From the NCBI RefSeq assembly GCF_048751585.1, contig NZ_JAZHOB010000009.1, forward strand, positions 232,329 to 296,328: a stretch of DNA of 64,000 bases, in the 5' to 3' direction. The first letter of the stretch is position 1, and each line of letters starts with the position of its first letter. Origin of the DNA: G025836975 sp048751585 (GTDB lineage: Bacteria > Pseudomonadota > Gammaproteobacteria > Burkholderiales > Burkholderiaceae_B). Positions 59,190 to 64,000 of the stretch are shown here, in pieces. Both the position numbers and the translations under genes were made by a program. The notes under the pieces are model-generated. The model made no database searches. It was not told the DNA's origin and worked only from the letters and a program-made list of their open reading frames with translations.

Positions 59190-61877
59190 TCAGGTCGGCG
59201 CTGGCTTGTGTAATGAAAGTCCGCGCAAAGCAGCCTCGGCGACCGCCTGCGCGTCCACCTGGAAGAATCGCCGCAATTCGGCGCGCGTATCGCTGCGGCC
59301 GAAGCCATCTGTGCCCAGGGTGATGTAGCGCCGCCCTTCCGGCAGGTAGGCGCGTATGGATTCAGGCACCAGCCGCACATAATCGGTGGCGGCCACGATA
59401 GGCCCTTCGGAGGCCCGCAGCAGCCGGGCAATGTGCGGCTGCCCGTCCATGCCGTTCCGACGGTCATTGTCGTCCTGGCCATCCTGCATAGGTTGCGCAT
59501 CTTGCACCGGGCGCGCCTCGCAGCGCTGGCCGTCGCGCGCCAGCTCGCTCCAACTGCTTATGCTGTAGACATCGCTGGCAATGCCTTGCTGGGCCAGCAG
59601 CTCCGCCGCCTTGATGACTTCGGTCAGGATGGCTCCCGATCCCAGCAACGCCACCCGGCCGTTTTCGCCCGCCCCCGCCTTGGCTTCGTAGCTGGCGTAG
59701 CGGTAACCGCCGCGCACGATGTCCTCTTCCACGCCCTCGGGCAGATCGGGCTGGGCGTAGTTTTCGTTCATCACGGTAATGTAATAGAACACATCGCGCT
59801 GTTCGACCGCCATTTCACGCATGCCGCGATCAACGATAACGGCCAGTTCGCCGGCGAACGCCGGGTCGTAGGCCTTGCAGTTGGGGATGGTGGCGGCCCA
59901 CAGGTGGCTGGCGCCGTCCTGATGCTGCAGCCCTTCGCCCGCCAAAGTGGTCCGGCCCGAGGTCGCGCCTATCAGGAAGCCGCGGGGACGCTGGTCGGCG
60001 GCGGCCCAGATCAGGTCGCCCACCCGCTGGAAACCGAACATGGAGTAATAGATATAGAAGGGCAGCATGGCCATGCCATGCACGCTGTAGCTGGTGGCCG
60101 CCGCCACCCAGCTGGAAATGGCGCCCGCTTCGCTGATGCCCTCTTCCAGTATCTGGCCGTCCTTCGCTTCGCGGTAGCTGAGTATCGAGCCGATGTCCTC
60201 CGGCTCGTATTTCTGGCCGACGCTGGAATAAATACCCACCTGCTTGAACAGATTGGCCATGCCGAACGTACGCGCCTCGTCGGCGACGATGGGGACAATG
60301 CGGGGCCCCAGGGCGACATCTTTCAGCAAGGCACCCAGCATGCGCACAAAGGCCATGGTGGTCGACATTTCGCGCTGCCCGCCCTGCAATGCGAAACGCG
60401 CATAGCCGGAAATATCGGGCACCGCCAACGGTTGGGCCTGGTCCTGCCTGGCGGGCAGCGGCCCTCCCAACACCTCGCGGCGCGCGCGCAGGTAGCGCAG
60501 TTCGGGGCTGTCGGGCGCCGGCTTGTAGAAATCCAGGCGCAAGGCCTGCTCGTCGGAAAGCGGCAGATTGAAGCGGTCGCGAAAGCCCAGCAGGTCGGCG
60601 TCCTCGAACTTCTTTTGCGAATGCGTCGTCATGCGGCCCTGGCCGGCGCTGCCCATGCCATAGCCCTTCTTGGTATGGGCCAGGATGACCGTGGGCCGGC
60701 CTTGGGTGCCGGCCGCCGCGGCATAAGCGGCGTAGATCTTGACCAGATCGTGGCCGCCGCGCCGCAGCCCGTCGATCTGTTCGTCGCTCATGCCTTCCAC
60801 CAGGCGCGCCAACTGCGGGTTCTGGCCGAAGAAATGATCGCGGTTGTATTGGCCGTCTTTGGCGGCGAAGGTCTGCATCTGGCCGTCCACGGTTTCCGAC
60901 AAGGCCCGCAGCAGGGCGCCGCTGTGGTCGCGCGCGAACAGGCCGTCCCAGTCGCTGCCCCACAGTACCTTGATGACGTTCCAACCCGCCCCGGAAAACA
61001 GCTTCTCCAGTTCATCGATTACCCGGGCGTTACCGCGCACCGGCCCATCCAGCCGCTGCAGATTGCAGTTGACCACCCATATCAGGTTGTCCAGGCGCTC
61101 GCGCGCCGCCAGGGTCAATGCGCTCATGGATTCGGGCTCGTCCATTTCACCGTCGCCGAACACGCCCCAGACCTTCCGCCCGGTGCAATCGAGCAGGCCG
61201 CGATCCGTCAGGTAATGCATGAAGCGCGCCTGGTAGATCGAACTGATGGGCCCGATGCCCATCGACCCTGTGGGAAACTGCCAGAAATCCGGCATCAGGT
61301 AAGGGTGCGGATAGCTGGGCAGGCCTCGCGCCCCGCTGGCGGGCCCACCCAATTCCTGACGGTAATGGGACAGGTCGTTTTCGTTCAGCCGCCCTTCCAG
61401 GTAGGCGCGTGCATACACGCCCGGCGCGCTGTGCGGCTGCAGGAACACCAGGTCGCCGGCATGCCCGCCGGCGCTGGCGCCGCGCGCATGGAAGAAATGA
61501 TTGAAGCCCACTTCGAACAGATCGGCCGCACTGGCATAACTGGCGATATGGCCGCCCAATTCGCCGTAGGCGGCGTTGGCGCGGACCACCATGGCCAGGG
61601 CATTCCAGCGCATGATGGCGCCCAGCTTCTGCTCCAGCGCCAGGTCGCCGGGAAAGGCCGGCTGCCGGGTCAGCGATATAGTGTTGACATAGGGCGTGCC
61701 GATGCGCGGCTTCCAGGGAATGTCTTCGGTGGCGGCCATATTGCATAGCTCGTCCAGCATGAAGGCGGCGCGCTGCGGCCCATGAGCGGCAATCAAGGAC
61801 TGAAACGCGTCGTGCCACTCGGCGGTTTCCTGGGGATCGATGTCGGTCAACGGTTGCGGAGGGAAAGGTGAATTCAT
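59190..61877 (-). CDS. aceE: Pyruvate dehydrogenase E1 component, homodimeric (AceE)
   Basis: An 895-residue thiamine-diphosphate enzyme, full length for AceE. The ThDP motif is FGDGEMDEPES (residues 240-250) with NCNLQRLDGPVRGN about 30 residues later; YVNTISLTRQPAFPGD, FFHARGASAGGHAGD, and HTKKGYGMGSAGQGRMTTHSQKKF follow as in other AceE proteins. It decarboxylates pyruvate for the E2 subunit. No aceF or lpd is adjacent, which is unusual, so it may be a second copy served by E2 and E3 from elsewhere. A Lrp/AsnC regulator is divergent and probably controls it. Confidence 0.92.
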   Translation of the reverse strand: MNSPFPPQPLTDIDPQETAEWHDAFQSLIAAHGPQRAAFMLDELCNMAATEDIPWKPRIGTPYVNTISLTRQPAFPGDLALEQKLGAIMRWNALAMVVRANAAYGELGGHIASYASAADLFEVGFNHFFHARGASAGGHAGDLVFLQPHSAPGVYARAYLEGRLNENDLSHYRQELGGPASGARGLPSYPHPYLMPDFWQFPTGSMGIGPISSIYQARFMHYLTDRGLLDCTGRKVWGVFGDGEMDEPESMSALTLAARERLDNLIWVVNCNLQRLDGPVRGNARVIDELEKLFSGAGWNVIKVLWGSDWDGLFARDHSGALLRALSETVDGQMQTFAAKDGQYNRDHFFGQNPQLARLVEGMSDEQIDGLRRGGHDLVKIYAAYAAAAGTQGRPTVILAHTKKGYGMGSAGQGRMTTHSQKKFEDADLLGFRDRFNLPLSDEQALRLDFYKPAPDSPELRYLRARREVLGGPLPARQDQAQPLAVPDISGYARFALQGGQREMSTTMAFVRMLGALLKDVALGPRIVPIVADEARTFGMANLFKQVGIYSSVGQKYEPEDIGSILSYREAKDGQILEEGISEAGAISSWVAAATSYSVHGMAMLPFYIYYSMFGFQRVGDLIWAAADQRPRGFLIGATSGRTTLAGEGLQHQDGASHLWAATIPNCKAYDPAFAGELAVIVDRGMREMAVEQRDVFYYITVMNENYAQPDLPEGVEEDIVRGGYRYASYEAKAGAGENGRVALLGSGAILTEVIKAAELLAQQGIASDVYSISSWSELARDGQRCEARPVQDAQPMQDGQDDNDRRNGMDGQPHIARLLRASEGPIVAATDYVRLVPESIRAYLPEGRRYITLGTDGFGRSDTRAELRRFFQVDAQAVAEAALRGLSLHKPAPT

Positions 61878-62010
61878 GTCGGTTCAGGCACTGGAAGAAT
61901 GGGTCGGCACCCTTATTCTCCTTTTCTTTCGCAAGCATGTGGTTTCGATAACGGGGAAAATTCCGCCCATTTTCAGCATAAAATGCCGTTTTACTCAACC
62001 ACTACAGCAT

Positions 62011-62484
62011 ATGAATCTGGATACTACCGACTTACGCATTCTGGATGAACTGCAACGCGACGGCTCGCTAAGCAATGTGGAACTGGCCCGGCGTGTTCAT
62101 CTGTCGCCCTCGCCTTGCCTGACCCGGGTCAAGGCGCTGGAATCCGCCGGCATTATCGTCCGCTACGTGGCGCTGGCCAATGCCGCCGCCTTGGGCCTGG
62201 GCCTGAATGTATTCATTTCCATCAGCCTGAAATCGCAGGACAAGGAAGCGCTGGCCAATTTCGAACGGCGCATCGCCGAACACGACGAAGTCATGGAGTG
62301 CTATCTGATGACCGGCGACTCGGACTACCTGATACGCGTGGCGGTGGCCGATATCGGCGCGCTGGAACAGTTCATACTGGAGCAGCTAACGCCCATACCC
62401 GGCATCGACAAGATACGATCCAGCTTTGCGCTGAAACAGGTGTCCTACAAAACGGCCCTGCCCTTGTCACTGGGCAAGCACTAG
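62011..62484 (+). CDS. Lrp/AsnC-family transcriptional regulator
   Basis: A 157-residue regulator with N-terminal HTH (LRILDELQRDGSLSNVELARRVHLSPSPCLTRVKALESAGII) and a C-terminal RAM domain (VFISISLKSQDKEALANFERRIAEHDEVMECYLMTGDSDYLIRV). ATG at 62011 is selected because it gives the usual DTTDLRILDELQ start. It is divergent from aceE across 133 bp, in which GCAT-AAA-ATGC (61976-61986) may be a half of a binding site. Control of aceE, and possible response to an amino or keto acid, is inferred from position. Its stop shares CTAG with that of galE. Confidence 0.9.
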   Translation: MNLDTTDLRILDELQRDGSLSNVELARRVHLSPSPCLTRVKALESAGIIVRYVALANAAALGLGLNVFISISLKSQDKEALANFERRIAEHDEVMECYLMTGDSDYLIRVAVADIGALEQFILEQLTPIPGIDKIRSSFALKQVSYKTALPLSLGKH

Positions 62485-63500
62485 CCCGCGCGGGCGGCTT
62501 GCATGGCTTCCCAGCGCCAGGCGTCCTCGCACATTTCGCGTATATCTTTGGTAGCGCGCCAGCCCAGCGTCTGGAATGCCAATTCTGTATCGGCCCAGCA
62601 GGCGGCAATGTCGCCGGGACGGCGCGGCGCAATGTCGTAGGCCACGGCCTTACCGCTGGCTTGTTCAAAGGCTTTGACCATGTCCAGCACCGAATACCCC
62701 ACGCCCGTGCCCAGATTGACCGTCAGCATTTCCTGCCCGGCCTGCTGGCAACGGCGCAGGGCCGCCACATGCCCCAGCGCCAGATCCATGACATGAATGT
62801 AGTCCCGCACGCCGGTGCCGTCCGGCGTGTCGTAGTCATTGCCATAAACCTGCAGCCGGGGGCGCCGTCCGGTGGCCACCTGCGCCACATAAGGCATCAG
62901 GTTGTTGGGCACGCCTTGCGGCGCCTCGCCGATCAGACCGCTGGGATGCGCCCCCACCGGATTGAAATAGCGCAGCCGGGCAATGCGCCAGCCCGGCTCG
63001 CTGCGGTACAAGTTTTCAAGCATGTCCTCCACCACCAATTTGGTGTGTCCGTAGGGGTTGGTGGCGGAGCGGGGGTGGTCTTCGGTCAGCGGCAGTTTTT
63101 GCGGATCGCCGTACACCGTGGCCGATGAGGAAAACACAAAGGTTCTGACACCCGCTTGCCGCATGGCCGCCAGCAGCGTCGTGCTGCCATGCACGTTGTT
63201 GTCGTAATAGTCCAGCGGCTTCTGCGTGGACTCGCCCACCGCTTTCAAACCCGCAAAATGCAGCACAGCTGATATCGCGCGGCTGCGGAACAGCGCATCC
63301 AGGGCCTGCCTGTCGCGCACGTCGCCCTGGACAAAGTCGGGACGCTGTCCGGTGATTTCGGCGATGGCGTCAAGGACCGAGATCGCGCTATTGCACAGGT
63401 TGTCCAGGATAAGGACGCGATAGCCGGCCTGCTGCAGGACGACCGTGGCATGGCTGCCGATGAAGCCGGTACCGCCGGTGACTAGGATGGTTTCAGACAT
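62481..63500 (-). CDS. galE: UDP-glucose 4-epimerase GalE
   Basis: A 339-residue extended SDR: ILVTGGTGFIGSHATVVL, VQGDVRD, FAGLKAVGESTQKPLDYYDNNVHGS, FSSSATVYGDPQKLP, NPYGHTKLVVEDML with the Y-x-x-x-K pair, and RYFNPVGAHPSG, YVQVYGNDYDTPDGTGVRDYIHVMDLA-type residues (read here as LQVYGNDYDTPDGTG). It interconverts UDP-Glc and UDP-Gal for envelope sugars. It lies apart from the other sugar genes and ends in a CTAG shared with the Lrp gene. Confidence 0.92.
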   Translation of the reverse strand: MSETILVTGGTGFIGSHATVVLQQAGYRVLILDNLCNSAISVLDAIAEITGQRPDFVQGDVRDRQALDALFRSRAISAVLHFAGLKAVGESTQKPLDYYDNNVHGSTTLLAAMRQAGVRTFVFSSSATVYGDPQKLPLTEDHPRSATNPYGHTKLVVEDMLENLYRSEPGWRIARLRYFNPVGAHPSGLIGEAPQGVPNNLMPYVAQVATGRRPRLQVYGNDYDTPDGTGVRDYIHVMDLALGHVAALRRCQQAGQEMLTVNLGTGVGYSVLDMVKAFEQASGKAVAYDIAPRRPGDIAACWADTELAFQTLGWRATKDIREMCEDAWRWEAMQAARAG

Positions 63501-63632
63501 GATGCGGGACTGAAGGAGATTCAGCTAAATGATCGATCGCTCTATTATGACCGATAGGCATCGTTTTCCAGCGGGGCCGGCTTCTTCGCGCCAGCCCTCG
63601 GCCTTAGCACTCTGGATGCGCCTAAAGCAACA

Positions 63633-64000
63633 CTAACGCCTTCGAAGCTTGGCGCGATGCACCAGCTCGCCCACGATCCCGCGCCGGAACGCCATCACGC
63701 AAATGATGAAGATCAGCCCGATCACAATCGTCACCGACTCGCCCAGCACCTGGAACCACTGCACTCCCGTCACTTGGCTAAGGAAACGGCCAAGCTCGCC
63801 CACCTTGTTCTCCAGCATGACGATAATAAAGGCGCCCAACACCGGACCTGTGAACGTTCCCAGGCCGCCAACTAAAGTCATGAGCACAACCATGCCGGAC
63901 ATCTGCCAGGCTGCATCGGTCAACGTGGCCGACACGAACACCAGCGCCTTGGTGGCCCCGGCCAGGCCGGCCAGCGCCGCCGACAGCACAAAGGCCAGCA
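63633..64000 (-). CDS. livM: Branched-chain amino acid ABC transporter permease (LivM-like), 5' end outside window
   Basis: The C-terminal ~122 residues of a LivM-type permease; the frame runs out of the window at 64000. LSAALAGLAGATKALVFVSATLTDAAWQMSGMVVLMTLVGGLGTFTGPVLGAFIIVMLENKV contains the EAA-like coupling region, with two later hydrophobic segments and a basic tail (RAKLRRR). It belongs to a high-affinity ABC importer of leucine-type or related substrates whose other genes must lie beyond the end. Bases 63501-63632 between it and galE hold no gene that I recognise. Confidence 0.85.
   Translation of the reverse strand, partial: LAFVLSAALAGLAGATKALVFVSATLTDAAWQMSGMVVLMTLVGGLGTFTGPVLGAFIIVMLENKVGELGRFLSQVTGVQWFQVLGESVTIVIGLIFIICVMAFRRGIVGELVHRAKLRRR

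Noticed and set aside
59433..61748. A 771-codon open frame on the plus strand opposite aceE
   Set aside because: It is antisense to a full-length, clearly recognisable AceE; in GC-rich DNA such long antisense frames are common, and its translation is rich in Gly, Ala, His and Arg with no family motif.
1..64000. CRISPR arrays, tRNA or rRNA genes, complete insertion sequences and prophage
   Set aside because: No repeated spacer pattern, no tRNA cloverleaf or rRNA-like sequence, and no transposase or integrase was recognised on either strand.

Overview
The window looks like a chromosomal segment of a GC-rich betaproteobacterium, most probably of the family Alcaligenaceae (Bordetella, Pusillimonas, Castellaniella and relatives). 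The grounds are three Bug/TctC-type solute receptors each beside small catabolic genes and a regulator, a homodimeric AceE, and a two-strand lipopolysaccharide locus that recalls the wlb and wbm regions of Bordetella. This placement rests on gene content and recognised protein families only. No rRNA, tRNA, CRISPR array or complete insertion sequence was seen.

Layout. (1) 1-2668: the 3' end of a sugar locus, with a truncated DegT aminotransferase and a WbpM-type dehydratase, closed by a bidirectional hairpin. (2) 2782-7394: a small metabolic regulon of a Bug receptor and an RraA-like protein on the minus strand, a LysR regulator, and aspartate dehydrogenase plus an atypical SDR on the plus strand. 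Both target promoters carry the same composite LysR site in mirror image. (3) 7345-45407: a large O-antigen/surface polysaccharide locus. It opens with two divergent Wzz-like genes around an HTH regulator and a pair of palindromic operators. The left arm (10323-21901, minus strand) encodes a WbpM dehydratase, a WecA/WbpL-type initiating transferase with a reductase, UDP-L-FucNAc synthesis (fnlABC), a glycosyltransferase, and a HisF/HisH/WbpG amidotransferase trio. The right arm (22516-45407, mostly plus strand) is visibly richer in A+T. It encodes Wzx, a pseudaminic acid set (pseC, pseF, a pseG remnant, pseI), a GT42/Maf-like protein, Wzy, an O-acetyltransferase with a C10 tract, and a formyltransferase. 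It continues with a tightly coupled nine-gene module (33292-41197), then rmlA, wecE, waaL and an ElyC-like gene.

(4) 45438-55416: catabolic genes. A GntR regulon (aconitase-family dehydratase large and small subunits, an isocitrate-lyase-family lyase, the GntR regulator and a Bug receptor) has matching operators over both promoters. Then follow a fused toxin-antitoxin gene, an FAH-family hydrolase, an amidase and another Bug receptor with a LysR regulator. (5) 55413-57250: rfaH, rmlB and the decayed 3' end of a second waaL, which look like a detached edge of the polysaccharide locus. (6) 57252-64000: isoaspartyl peptidase, a DMT transporter, aceE, an Lrp/AsnC regulator, galE, and the end of a livM-type permease cut by the window.

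How the genes work together. WbpM/WecA-type and Fnl enzymes make and load the first sugars, the Pse set would make a nonulosonic acid, and RmlA, RmlB and WecE would make dTDP-Fuc4N. Wzx, Wzy, the two Wzz proteins and WaaL export, polymerise, size and ligate the chain. The coupled module (lipid-linked-sugar GT2, ArnE-like transporter, GT-C-like protein, with a dioxygenase, two methyltransferases, an acyltransferase and a beta-propeller protein between them) reads as a periplasmic decoration system. As seen here the Pse pathway is incomplete: pseG is only a fragment and no pseH was found.
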